NCBI GenBank assembly: GCA_020638905.1
Contig: JACKHP010000004.1
Span: 199,995 to 263,994 of the forward strand
Length of the DNA stretch: 64,000 nt
Reading direction: 5' to 3'
Origin: Planctomycetota bacterium
GTDB lineage: Bacteria; Planctomycetota; B15-G4
How positions within the stretch are numbered: the first letter of the stretch is position 1; each line of letters begins with the position of its first letter. The notes beneath the pieces were generated by a model. That model made no database searches. It had not been told where the DNA came from and saw only the letters and a program-made list of their open reading frames with translations. The translations under genes and the position numbers were made by a program. This document shows positions 30,853 to 38,494 of the stretch, one piece after another.

Positions 30853-30937
30853 GACCCGCTGATCGTACCCGCGCCCGGCTCCGCCCCCCAGCCCCGACTC
30901 GTCGACCTCGCGAGGAACCCGCGCGTCGCCGCGACGC

Positions 30938-31243
30938 TCAGAACTCGGGCAGCTTGAGTCCGCCGGTGAGCTGCGCCTTCTGCTCCTCGCGATACGCGCG
31001 TGACGCGCTCGTGGCCTGGCGCAACGCCGCCAGCAGCGTGTCGCGCACGAGCGCCGTGTCGCCCGTGGCGATCAGCTCGGGATCGATGCGCAGGTCGAGC
31101 ACGTCACCCTGTCCGTTGACCGCGACGCGCACCGCACCACCGCCGCCGGTGCCCTCCGTGACGTGCGACTTCAGGCGCTCGTCGAGGTCGGCCACGGCCT
31201 TCTCGAGGTTCTTGGCCTGCTCGAGGAGATGACGGATGTCCAT
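30938..31243 (-). CDS. ybaB: YbaB/EbfC nucleoid-associated protein
   Basis: 101 residues. N-terminal helix MDIRHLLEQAKNLEKAVADLDERL, then the AVRVAVNGQGDVLDLRIDPEL strand pair and a C-terminal helix, the usual YbaB fold. It is a small dimeric DNA-binding protein nearly always found between dnaX and recR, as here. The ATG at 31243 fits the family length. Confidence 0.93.
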   Translation of the reverse strand: MDIRHLLEQAKNLEKAVADLDERLKSHVTEGTGGGGAVRVAVNGQGDVLDLRIDPELIATGDTALVRDTLLAALRQATSASRAYREEQKAQLTGGLKLPEF

Positions 31244-31319
31244 CGCGAACGACCTCCGGTGCGGCGGAGCGGAAGGGGGCGCGCGGCGTCCCCCGCACCG
31301 CAGGATGCCCGACCTCGGC

Positions 31320-33083
31320 TCAGAAGTCGACTCGTTCGGCGCCGGGCCACAGACGCCGCACGCTGCCGTCGATGTCCCGATCGCGCTCGTTCGGGTCGCG
31401 TGCCGGGGCGCGCGGCGCTCCGGCGCGCAGCTCGAGCCGGAGCGGAGCACCGTGCACCTGTGCGGCCGCGGCCAGCAGTTGCGTGCGGTGCGGCTCCTGG
31501 CTCGGGTCGAGCAGGGGCGCCAGTCCCTCGGGCGGCGGGACGAGCAGGAGCACGTCGCCCTGCACCTCGAGCGCGCGGTAGCGCAGCAGCTCGAGGCGCA
31601 GCGCGCGCGACGCGACGGCTTCCAGCAGCCGTCCCCGGAAGTCGGTCGGCGCAGCGGCGGGAGCAGGCGCCGCCGTCGGCTCGGGCTGCGCCCCGGCGGC
31701 CGAGCCCGCGGCGGACGGTTGCGCGCGCGCCTGGGGCGGTGCGTCGGCCTCGGCGCGTGGACCTCTGCTCGGCGGCGAGGCCGCCGCGCCGCGTGCGGGA
31801 CGACGTCCCCCGGAGGGTCCGCCGCCGTCGGTGCTCCAGGCGTCGCCGCCGGACGGACCCGTCTTCGGCGGCGTGTCGGGGGACGCGGGAGGCGGCGTGC
31901 GCACGGCCGCGACCTGCCGCGCCGGAGCCTCGCCGCTCGCAGCCTTGGCCGCACCGCCCTCGGCGGCCCCGGCGAGCAACGCCTCGAGCGACTGCAGGTG
32001 CGGCAGGCGCGCCAGCGTGAGCGCGGCCATCTCGACCACGAGCCGTCCGTCGTGGCGCATGCGCAGGCGGTGCGCGGCCTCGACGAGCACGTCGAGCATC
32101 GCCAGCACGTGGTCGACGTGGGTGCGCGCACCGAGTTCGGCGAAGGCCGCGACCTCCTCGTCGCTGCGGTCGGCCACCGCGCCGCCGGCGCACACCACGA
32201 GCAGTCCCTCGAGGAACTCGGTGAGCTGCGCCACGACGTCGGCCGGACGCGCGCCCGCGCCGAGGATCGCGTCGGTGCGTCGCTGCACGTCGGCGAGTTC
32301 GCCCGCCAGCGCCGCCGCCACCAGGTCGCCCACGAGCGCCGGCGACAGCCGTCCCGTGAGACGGTGGACGTCGTCGAGCGTCGGCTTGCCGTCGGCGTAG
32401 GTCAGCAGCTGGTCGAGCAGCGAGAGCGCGTCGCGCAGTCCGCCCTGGGCATGGCGCGCCACGGCGCGCGTCACCTCGGCGGGCACGCTGGCCTGCTCGC
32501 TCTCGCAGATCGACGCCAGGCGCTCGGCGATGACGCCCGTCGGCAGCCGCTGGAAGTCGAGCATCTGGCAGCGCGAGCGGATCGTCTCCGGGACCTTCAG
32601 CGGCTCGGTCGTGGCCAGGATGAACTTGGCGTGCTCGGGCGGCTCCTCGAGCGTCTTGAGCAGCGCGTTGAAGGCCGCCGTCGAGAGCATGTGCACCTCG
32701 TCGACGATGTAGATGCGGTAGCGCGCCTCGACCGGACGGAAGCGCAGGTTCTCGATCAGGTCGCGCACGTTCTCGACCTTGTTGTGCGAGGCGCCGTCGA
32801 TCTCGACCACGTCGAGCGCGTCGCCGTGGCCGTCGATGCTCTTGCACACCCGGCATGTGCCGCAGGGTTCGCCCGCGTCGTTCTCGAGGCAGTTGAAGGC
32901 CTTGGCCAGGATGCGCGCCATCGACGTCTTGCCGACGCCGCGCGGGCCCGAGAACAGGAAGGCGTGTCCGGTGCGCTTGGCGGCGAAGGCCGAGCGCAGC
33001 ACGCGCGCCACGTCGGACTGTCCCACCACGTCGTCGAAGGTGCGGGGACGGTAGCGGTTCGCGAGGACGGTGTAGGCGGCCAT
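31320..33083 (-). CDS. dnaX: DNA polymerase III subunit tau/gamma
   Basis: 587 residues. Clamp-loader ATPase with P-loop GPRGVGKTS (46-54), zinc cysteines C65/C74/C77/C80, Walker B DEVH (128-131) and sensor motif ATTEPLKVPETIRSRC. The AAA+ and collar parts are followed by a Pro/Ala-rich linker (about 390-490) and a C-terminal domain. No programmed-frameshift slippery A-run was noticed, so a separate gamma form is not evident. Confidence 0.96.
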   Translation of the reverse strand: MAAYTVLANRYRPRTFDDVVGQSDVARVLRSAFAAKRTGHAFLFSGPRGVGKTSMARILAKAFNCLENDAGEPCGTCRVCKSIDGHGDALDVVEIDGASHNKVENVRDLIENLRFRPVEARYRIYIVDEVHMLSTAAFNALLKTLEEPPEHAKFILATTEPLKVPETIRSRCQMLDFQRLPTGVIAERLASICESEQASVPAEVTRAVARHAQGGLRDALSLLDQLLTYADGKPTLDDVHRLTGRLSPALVGDLVAAALAGELADVQRRTDAILGAGARPADVVAQLTEFLEGLLVVCAGGAVADRSDEEVAAFAELGARTHVDHVLAMLDVLVEAAHRLRMRHDGRLVVEMAALTLARLPHLQSLEALLAGAAEGGAAKAASGEAPARQVAAVRTPPPASPDTPPKTGPSGGDAWSTDGGGPSGGRRPARGAAASPPSRGPRAEADAPPQARAQPSAAGSAAGAQPEPTAAPAPAAAPTDFRGRLLEAVASRALRLELLRYRALEVQGDVLLLVPPPEGLAPLLDPSQEPHRTQLLAAAAQVHGAPLRLELRAGAPRAPARDPNERDRDIDGSVRRLWPGAERVDF

Positions 33084-33160
33084 GCGCGCAGCGTACCAGC
33101 CGACGCCGTCGCTCGCGCGTGCGCGCTCCCTCGCACGTGCGTACGCGGCGCGCCCCGGGA

Positions 33161-33249
33161 GGGAGCCGGCAACACAACGGAAGCCTCGCTTAGGGCTGCT
33201 CCCGTCAGGGCCTGACCCGGTTCACGTGTTCCGCTCGCCACCGGCCCCC
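33161..33249 (-). ncRNA. ffs: Signal recognition particle RNA (small, 4.5S type)
   Basis: The minus strand holds the SRP core GGTCAGGCC, a short apical stem, then GGGAGCAGCC and CTAAGC, i.e. both sides of the Ffh-binding symmetric and asymmetric loops. The ends pair: 5' GGGGGCCGG (33241-33249) with 3' CCGGCTCCC (33161-33169), allowing one G-U. The apical loop is UGAC closed by CCC/GGG, a URRC tetraloop in place of the common GGAA. Length about 89 nt. It sits between dnaX and tRNA-Ser, as scr does next to dnaX in Bacillus. Confidence 0.88.
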
Positions 33250-33290
33250 ACCGGGGGCGCGCCCGCGCCGCGCGACACGCCGGCGAAGGA

Positions 33291-33378
33291 TGGCGGAGAG
33301 GGTGGGATTCGAACCCACGGATCCTTGCGGATCAACGGTTTTCGAGACCGCCACAATCGACCACTCTGTCACCTCTCC
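33291..33378 (-). tRNA. tRNA-Ser (anticodon CGA)
   Basis: 88 nt including an encoded CCA. Acceptor stem GGAGAGG/CCTCTCC with discriminator G, long variable arm typical of tRNA-Ser, anticodon loop CTCGAAA giving CGA (reads UCG), T-arm GTGGGTTCGAATCCCAC. Located 63 bp from a second tRNA-Ser on the same strand. Confidence 0.97.
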
Positions 33379-33441
33379 GTCGACGCAACTCCGTCGCTGA
33401 CGGCGATTCCCCGACCACTCCAGACCCGGGACGCGCAGAGT

Positions 33442-33533
33442 TGGCGGAGAGAGAGGGATTCGAACCCTCGGAACGGTTTGACCCGTTCACTCGCTTTCCA
33501 AGCGAGCACAATCGGCCACTCTGTCATCTCTCC
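33442..33533 (-). tRNA. tRNA-Ser (anticodon GGA)
   Basis: 92 nt including an encoded CCA. Acceptor GGAGAGA/TCTCTCC, anticodon loop TTGGAAA giving GGA (reads UCC/UCU), long variable arm, T-arm GAGGGTTCGAATCCCTC. A candidate promoter lies about 60 bp upstream at 33593-33620 and could serve both tRNA-Ser genes and ffs. Confidence 0.97.
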
Positions 33534-33592
33534 GCGCGTCGTCGGTCCTGGCCGATGCCGGTCGTGAGCAACGGGCGGGGAATCGGCGGGGC

Positions 33593-33620
33593 ATTGTCCA
33601 CAGCGGCGCTCGCCACTCAA
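33593..33620 (-). promoter_or_regulatory. Candidate promoter of the tRNA-Ser / SRP RNA group
   Basis: Minus strand TTGAGT (33615-33620), 16-bp spacer, GACAAT (33593-33598), in a GC-rich context. Start of transcription would be around 33586, some 50 nt before tRNA-Ser(GGA). Confidence 0.45.
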
Positions 33621-33676
33621 CACCCAAGGCGCGACCCATTCCGCGAGGAGCGCACGGGCCGTCGGCGCGGCGCGTG

Positions 33677-34171
33677 TCAGGGCGCCCCCCGCCGGACGCG
33701 GAAGAACGCGCGCAGCAACTCGCCGCACTCGTCGGCCATCACCGGAGGCAGCAGGTCGACCCTGTGATTCAGGCGCGGGTCGCGCACCACGTCGCGCAGC
33801 GATCCGCAGGCACCGGTCTTGGGATCGGCCGCGCCGAACACGAGATGGTCGACGCGCGCCAGCACGATCGCCCCGGCACACATCGCGCACGGCTCGAGGG
33901 ACACCGCCAGGAGCGTGCCCGGCGGCAAGCGCGGGGCCCCCAGCCGGACGCAGGCCGCGCTCAGGACCAGGCGCTCGGCGTGGGCCGTCGGGTCGCGGGA
34001 CTGCTCGATGCGGTTGTGGTCGCGGGCCAGGAGCCGGCCGGCGGCGTCGACCAGCACGGCCCCCACCGGGACCTCGTCCTCGGACGCGGCCGCCCGGGCC
34101 TCCTCGAGGGCCCAGCCCATGGCCTGGGCCATGACGGGACTCGCCGGTCGGGTGTCGTCCCTATCCTTCAT
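33677..34171 (-). CDS. tadA: tRNA-specific adenosine deaminase
   Basis: 164 residues of the cytidine-deaminase fold. Zn ligand and catalytic Glu in HAE (64-66), zinc cysteines in PCAMC (C95, C98). The FGAxDPKTGACGS segment is characteristic of TadA. It converts A34 of tRNA-Arg(ACG) to inosine; that tRNA is encoded 129 bp upstream on the same strand. The order tadA, SRP RNA, dnaX, ybaB, recR is also that of Bacillus subtilis. Confidence 0.95.
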   Translation of the reverse strand: MKDRDDTRPASPVMAQAMGWALEEARAAASEDEVPVGAVLVDAAGRLLARDHNRIEQSRDPTAHAERLVLSAACVRLGAPRLPPGTLLAVSLEPCAMCAGAIVLARVDHLVFGAADPKTGACGSLRDVVRDPRLNHRVDLLPPVMADECGELLRAFFRVRRGAP

Positions 34172-34299
34172 TGAGAGCGCTCGGGACGCCGGGTGCGGAA
34201 CCCGGAGAGATGGATCAGCGCCAGCGCATGCGTCACCTCGACGGAGCGCGGCAGCCTCCGCTTGCGCCGTGTGCCCCGCCGCGCGGCCGCGGGGGGAGG

Positions 34300-34376
<77 letters not shown>

Positions 34377-34409
34377 ACGTCGCGGCGAACGAGTCGCCGA
34401 CACGCGAAC

Positions 34410-34438
34410 AGGGAACCTTCCGGCGCGTCCCAAGTCAA
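34410..34438 (-). promoter_or_regulatory. Weak candidate promoter for tRNA-Arg
   Basis: Minus strand TTGACT (34433-34438) is a near-perfect -35 element. The -10 at 17-bp spacing, TTCCCT (34410-34415), is poor. The position, about 35 nt upstream of the tRNA, is right. Confidence 0.35.
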
Positions 34439-34932
34439 CAGGCTGCACCTCGAAGGGACGTCGGCGAGCGTCGCGCCGCGCACGCCCGACACCGCGACGG
34501 ACACGCGGTCGCTTGCACGAATCGGTGCAGATCGCGCCCGATGTCGCCCGCGCGGGGAAGAAATTCTGGCCCTTCCGAAGATTTTTTTCGGGGCTCGCGA
34601 CGACCTCTGCCGACACCCGTGCGAAGCCGGGCGAAGAGCGCGTTCGTCAGGCCTCGCGCGTGCGGCCGTCCTTCGGTCGGGTGTACGAAAACCTCGGGAG
34701 TCATAGGGGTTTTCGTACACCCCGAGGTGCGCGACGACACGTGCACGACGACGCGCGGGACGTGCACGTCGACATGTCACGGCGTGCGCTGCGAACACGT
34801 GCGACGACGCGCATCGCGTGCGTCGTCGCGCGCTTCGTCTGTTCATCCGACGCGATCGGCACCGATAAACCGAACAGTCACGACGACGAGTGTTCGGCGT
34901 GACGGTCCTTTTGCAAAGGGAGACCCCGAGTC
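34439..34932. other. Gene-free interval with a 15-bp perfect hairpin (34679-34722)
   Basis: No convincing coding frame is present between tRNA-Arg and the histone-like gene; short frames here lack any recognisable motif. At 34679-34693 and 34708-34722 two perfect 15-nt inverted arms (GGGTGTACGAAAACC and its complement) enclose a 14-nt loop. The arms are AT-richer than the surroundings. No T-tract follows on either strand, so it is not a classical terminator. A possible -10 (GATAAA, 34864-34869) for the histone-like gene lies near the right end. Confidence 0.6.
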
Positions 34933-35103
34933 ATGGCTAAGAAGGCTGCACGCAAGAAGGCGACGCGCAAGAAGGCGACGCGCAAGAAGGCCGCTCGCAA
35001 GACGACCAAGAAGGCGACGCGCAAGAAGGCGACTCGCAAGAAGGCGACGCGCAAGAAGGCCACCCGCAAGAAGGCGACGCGCAAGAAGGCCGCTCGCAAG
35101 TAG
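34933..35103 (+). CDS. Histone H1-like Lys/Arg/Ala/Thr repeat protein (56 residues)
   Basis: A very short gene (ATG 34933, TAG 35101-35103) encoding only M, A, K, R and T residues: MAKKAARKKATRKKAT followed by further KKATR pentads and a final KKAARK. A GGGAG ribosome site lies about 10 nt upstream. There are no acidic or hydrophobic residues. It resembles the C-terminal tails of histone H1-like bacterial nucleoid proteins (AlgP, Hc1/Hc2, BpH1 type) as a stand-alone tail. It would be a strongly cationic DNA- or RNA-binding peptide, and repeat number could vary by slippage of the 15-nt units. It converges on the HAD gene, with a strong hairpin in between. Confidence 0.8.
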   Translation: MAKKAARKKATRKKATRKKAARKTTKKATRKKATRKKATRKKATRKKATRKKAARK

Positions 35104-35140
35104 CCGCCGTTCGTCGTCGGACACTCCGGCGGCGATCACT

Positions 35141-35174
35141 GACGGGCGTCTCGCAAACGTGCGAGGCGCCCGTC
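35141..35174. terminator. Bidirectional terminator hairpin
   Basis: A 15-bp stem (35141-35155 with 35160-35174, one T-G wobble) with the 4-nt loop AACG lies between the convergent histone-like and HAD genes. A short TTT follows on the plus side. Placement and strength suit a shared terminator. Confidence 0.6.
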
Positions 35175-35181
35175 GGGCGTT

Positions 35182-35859
35182 TCAGGGCGACGCGTCGCGC
35201 AGCGACCAGTCGTCCAGCAGGTCGGCCGTGAGTGTGGACAACTCGTGGAAGACTTGCCGCGCACCCGCCTCGACGTGCGCCGCGCCGTCGTCCTCCGGCG
35301 CCACGAAGGCCACCGCCGACATGCCGGCGGCGCGCGCCGCGCGCAGGCCGAGCACCGCGTCCTCGACCACGAGGCACGCGTCGGGCGACACGCCGAGCCT
35401 GCGCGCCGCCTCGACGAACAGGTCGGGCTCGGGCTTCCCGTGCTCGACGTCGTCGATGCTGACCGTCGCCCCGAACAAGCGCTCGATCCCCAGCCGCCGC
35501 AGCACGAGATCGACCTGCACCCGGTGCGCCGACGACGCCACGGCGAGCGATCTGCCGCTCGCCACGAGCCCCAGGAGGCACTCGAGGACGCCCTCGCGCG
35601 GCGGCAGCGGGTCGATCGCCAGGCGCTCGAGCGAGCGCGCCACCCGGTCCCGCACGAGCCGCTCGATCGGCACGGACAACCCGCAGTGCGCCGCGACCTT
35701 CTCGAAGAACGGGCGCTCGGCCATGCCGATGCAGCTCCCGTAGAAGGCCTCGTCGAGCGCCGCGCCGTGCTGAGCGAGCACCTCGTTCGTGGTGGCGAAG
35801 TGCATCGGCTCGCTGTCCACGAGCACACCGTCCATGTCGAAGATCACGGCGTCGAGCAA
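35182..35859 (-). CDS. HAD-superfamily phosphatase (beta-phosphoglucomutase-like subfamily)
   Basis: 225 residues. Motif I DMDGVLVDSE with nucleophile and acid Asp, motif II SSAHR region, motif III Lys in HGKPEPD, motif IV VEDAVLGLRAARAAGM. The cap insertion after motif I is the alpha-helical C1 type. The start is TTG at 35859, since no ATG or GTG lies before LDAVIFDMDG, and GGGAGAG sits at good spacing upstream. The substrate is not identifiable; small sugar phosphates are usual for the group. Confidence 0.86.
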   Translation of the reverse strand: MLDAVIFDMDGVLVDSEPMHFATTNEVLAQHGAALDEAFYGSCIGMAERPFFEKVAAHCGLSVPIERLVRDRVARSLERLAIDPLPPREGVLECLLGLVASGRSLAVASSAHRVQVDLVLRRLGIERLFGATVSIDDVEHGKPEPDLFVEAARRLGVSPDACLVVEDAVLGLRAARAAGMSAVAFVAPEDDGAAHVEAGARQVFHELSTLTADLLDDWSLRDASP

Positions 35860-35965
35860 GGCGACTCTCCCGCGCGGGCTGGAGCGACCATGGTCCCCGA
35901 CCCGCGCGCGACGCGTCCAGTCGCGACGGAGCGCGCGAATCGCGCGGCATCCGACGGGCAGGGAC

Positions 35966-35994
35966 TTGCCTGGACGCGTCCGCTCGCCTAGTGT
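35966..35994 (+). promoter_or_regulatory. Candidate promoter of the symporter operon
   Basis: TTGCCT (35966-35971), 17-bp spacer, TAGTGT (35989-35994), about 80 bp upstream of the symporter start codon. Both hexamers are recognisable but not perfect. Confidence 0.45.
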
Positions 35995-36073
35995 CCTGTC
36001 CCGGGACCGGACCGGATCACGCGCGCAACTTCCCCGTGGCGACGCGCGCCCGCACCTCTCCACGAGGAACCGC

Positions 36074-37729
36074 ATGAGCACGACCGACTACGCGCCGCCC
36101 CAGGAGCGCGAGCGCTGGGGTTCGCGGCTGGGACTCATCCTGGCCATGGCGGGCAACGCCGTCGGCCTGGGCAACTTCCTGCGCTTCCCGAACCAGGCCG
36201 TGAACAACGGACAGGGCGCCTTCATGGTGGCCTACTTCGTGAGCCTGCTGCTGCTCGGCATCCCGCTCATGTGGATGGAGTGGGGCATCGGGCGGCGCGG
36301 CGGCCACTTCGGTCACAGCACGTGTCCGGGCATGTTCCAGAGCCTGACCAAGATGCGCTGGGCCAAGTACGCCGGCGCGCTCGGCGTGGTCATGCCGCTG
36401 CTGGTCGTCATCTACTACGTCTACATCGAGTCGTGGACCCTCGGCTACGCGGTCCAGTCGGCCACCGGCACGATCAACGCCCAGGACTCGGCGACGCACT
36501 TCAACAACTACCTCGGCAGCGACGCCCACTTCATGGGTGTCGACGGCATGACCGGCTCGTGGGTCGCCATCGGCTTCTTCGTGGTGACCGCCGCGGTGAA
36601 CCTGTGGGTGCTCTCGCGCGGCCTCAGCAAGGGCATCGAGATCGTGGCCAAGATCGGCATGCCGGTGCTCGTGCTGTGCGCGATCATGCTGGTGGCCCGG
36701 GTGCTCACGAGCGACTCGTTCGAGGGCCGCACGGCCGTCGACGGCCTGAACATCTACTGGAACCCCTCCCAGTGGACGGCCCTGTTCGACAACGACCAGG
36801 CCCTGGCCCTCTTCGGCAAGGGTTCGGCGGCCATCTGGCTCGCGGCGGCCGGCCAGATCTTCTTCACCCTCTCGGTGGGATCCGGGGCGATCAACACCTA
36901 CGCCTCGTACCTGACCCGCGACGACGACATCGCCCTCACCGGCCTGGCCACGGTCTCGACGAACGAGTTCTGCGAGGTCGTGCTGGGCGGCACCCTGGCC
37001 ATCCCCGCGGCGTTCCTGTACTTCGGCATGAGCGGGGTCCAGGAGGCCAGTTCGGGCAGCATGGGCCTGGCCTTCATCACCATGCCGCGCGTCTTCGACC
37101 ACATCCCGCTGCTGGGAGGTGACGGAGGCGCCACGAGCGTGGCGATCCTGGGCACGATCTGGTTCGGCCTGCTGTTCGTGGCCGGCATCACCTCGTCGCT
37201 GGCGCTCAGCCAGCCCGCGATGGCCTTCTTCCAGGACACGCTGGGCATGACGCGCAACAAGGCCGCCGTGGCGGTGGGCGCGATCATCCTGCTCTTCGTG
37301 ATCCCGGTCATCCTGCAGCCGGGCGTGCTCGACGAGATCGACTACTGGGCCGGCACCTTCGGCCTCGTGCTCTTCTCGACCCTCGAGGTCGTGCTGCTCA
37401 TGTGGGTCTTCGGCTCCGACCGCGCGTGGAGGGAGATCCACTTCGGCTCCGACATCCGCATCCCGCGCGTGTTCAAGTGGGTCATGACGTGGATCACGCC
37501 GCTCATGCTGATCGGCATGCTGATCTACTGGGGCATCACGGCGGCCGCGCCGACGCTCTTCTTCGAGACCGACCCCAACGGCCACCCCTACGACGCCGAC
37601 ACGACCCAGGGCGCCTGGATCGGACGCACCTGCATGCTCGTGCTGGCCGCGTTCTTCGTGGCGCTCGTGGCCGTGGCGGCGAAGCGCGGCCGCTTCAAGG
37701 ACGTCGACGACCTGGCGGAGGACTCCTGA
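36074..37729 (+). CDS. Sodium-dependent transporter, neurotransmitter:sodium symporter (NSS) family
   Basis: 551 residues, about 11-12 membrane segments. The first helix carries GNAVGLGNFLRFP, the NSS sodium/substrate-binding signature, and helix 6 has the unwound FFTLSVGSGA. Bacterial members (LeuT, MhsT, MetP) import amino acids with sodium. Start ATG 36074 has CGAGGAA upstream, and a longer open frame upstream is not needed for TM1. The next gene starts inside the stop codon (TGATG) and encodes a tiny membrane protein like the MetS subunit of MetPS, which suggests an amino-acid importer of that type. Confidence 0.92.
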   Translation: MSTTDYAPPQERERWGSRLGLILAMAGNAVGLGNFLRFPNQAVNNGQGAFMVAYFVSLLLLGIPLMWMEWGIGRRGGHFGHSTCPGMFQSLTKMRWAKYAGALGVVMPLLVVIYYVYIESWTLGYAVQSATGTINAQDSATHFNNYLGSDAHFMGVDGMTGSWVAIGFFVVTAAVNLWVLSRGLSKGIEIVAKIGMPVLVLCAIMLVARVLTSDSFEGRTAVDGLNIYWNPSQWTALFDNDQALALFGKGSAAIWLAAAGQIFFTLSVGSGAINTYASYLTRDDDIALTGLATVSTNEFCEVVLGGTLAIPAAFLYFGMSGVQEASSGSMGLAFITMPRVFDHIPLLGGDGGATSVAILGTIWFGLLFVAGITSSLALSQPAMAFFQDTLGMTRNKAAVAVGAIILLFVIPVILQPGVLDEIDYWAGTFGLVLFSTLEVVLLMWVFGSDRAWREIHFGSDIRIPRVFKWVMTWITPLMLIGMLIYWGITAAAPTLFFETDPNGHPYDADTTQGAWIGRTCMLVLAAFFVALVAVAAKRGRFKDVDDLAEDS

Positions 37730-37890
37730 TGACCTCGCTCCTGATGCTGCTCGACGCGCCCTCGGCGCTCACGCGCACGCCCGAGATGACCCCCGGCTCG
37801 ACGCTCTTCCTGGTCATCGCCTGGACGTTCGTGACCGGCCTCTCGATCTGGTGCTTCAAGCGCGTGCTGGGCGGCGGCGCCAAGGCGTGA
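37729..37890 (+). CDS. Small single-span accessory subunit of the NSS symporter (MetS-like)
   Basis: 53 residues with one membrane segment (about 25-45, STLFLVIAWTFVTGLSIWCF) and a basic C-terminus. It starts within the symporter stop codon (TGATG) and ends in a GTGA overlap with the next gene, so translation is tightly coupled. NSS importers such as MetP of Corynebacterium need a small one-helix subunit (MetS, about 60 residues). Size, topology and linkage match, although sequence identity cannot be judged here. Confidence 0.72.
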   Translation: MTSLLMLLDAPSALTRTPEMTPGSTLFLVIAWTFVTGLSIWCFKRVLGGGAKA

Positions 37891-38390
37891 GCCGTCGCGC
37901 CGAGGCGCGCGCGCGGCTGCTCGCGCGCGCGCGCCACGAGTTGCCCGAACCCGGCGACCCGACGCGGCTCATGGCCGACCTGCAGGGCAGCGGCGTCGAC
38001 GCCGACGAGCTGCTCGAGGTCGTGGGACGGGTCGTCCTGGCCCACCGCCAGTTGCGCGACATGAACCTCGAGCGCAGCTGGCAGCGCGGCTACGGCTGGT
38101 TCCTGGCGCGCAACGTGATGGTCTTCGGGTTGATCATGCTCGCCCTGCGACTCGGGCTGGGCCTGAACCAGATCGCGATGGACGGCGCCCTGGCCGGCGT
38201 GGCCCTCTACTACGTCGTCGTGCTCGTGCTCATGCCGCTGCGCGTGCGCGGGCACGTCCGGCGGCGCAAGGGCATCCTGGCGAACTACCAGCGCGACCTG
38301 GGCGAGTACCTCGAACGTCTCGAACGCGGCGCGCCACGCGAGGCGTCCGGCGACGCGGACGCCGTCGACGAGGCGCCCGGGTCACGCTGA
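37887..38390 (+). CDS. Two-helix membrane protein of unknown function
   Basis: 167 residues from GTG 37887, which overlaps the preceding stop codon. An amphipathic, Arg-rich N-terminal half (about 1-70) is followed by two membrane helices (NVMVFGLIMLALRLGLGL and ALAGVALYYVVVLVLMPL) and a charged, acidic tail with a coiled-coil-like RRRKGILANYQRDLGEYLERL. I do not recognise the family. Coupling to the symporter suggests a regulatory or stabilising partner. Confidence 0.75.
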   Translation: MSRRAEARARLLARARHELPEPGDPTRLMADLQGSGVDADELLEVVGRVVLAHRQLRDMNLERSWQRGYGWFLARNVMVFGLIMLALRLGLGLNQIAMDGALAGVALYYVVVLVLMPLRVRGHVRRRKGILANYQRDLGEYLERLERGAPREASGDADAVDEAPGSR

Positions 38391-38494
38391 CACCCGCGCC
38401 GACGCCGGCGTGGGACCGGCCGGCGCGGGACCGACGCGTAGGCCGACGCCGCGCACGCCGGCGGACGCGACGAGCCGTCGCCGGCCCGAGGTCG

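Noticed and set aside
34679..34722. Classical intrinsic terminator
   Set aside because: No T-tract after the stem on either strand and no gene ending just before it.
34435..34767. Small minus-strand frame of 110 codons
   Set aside because: No ribosome site or motif, spans the perfect hairpin, composition unlike real genes here.
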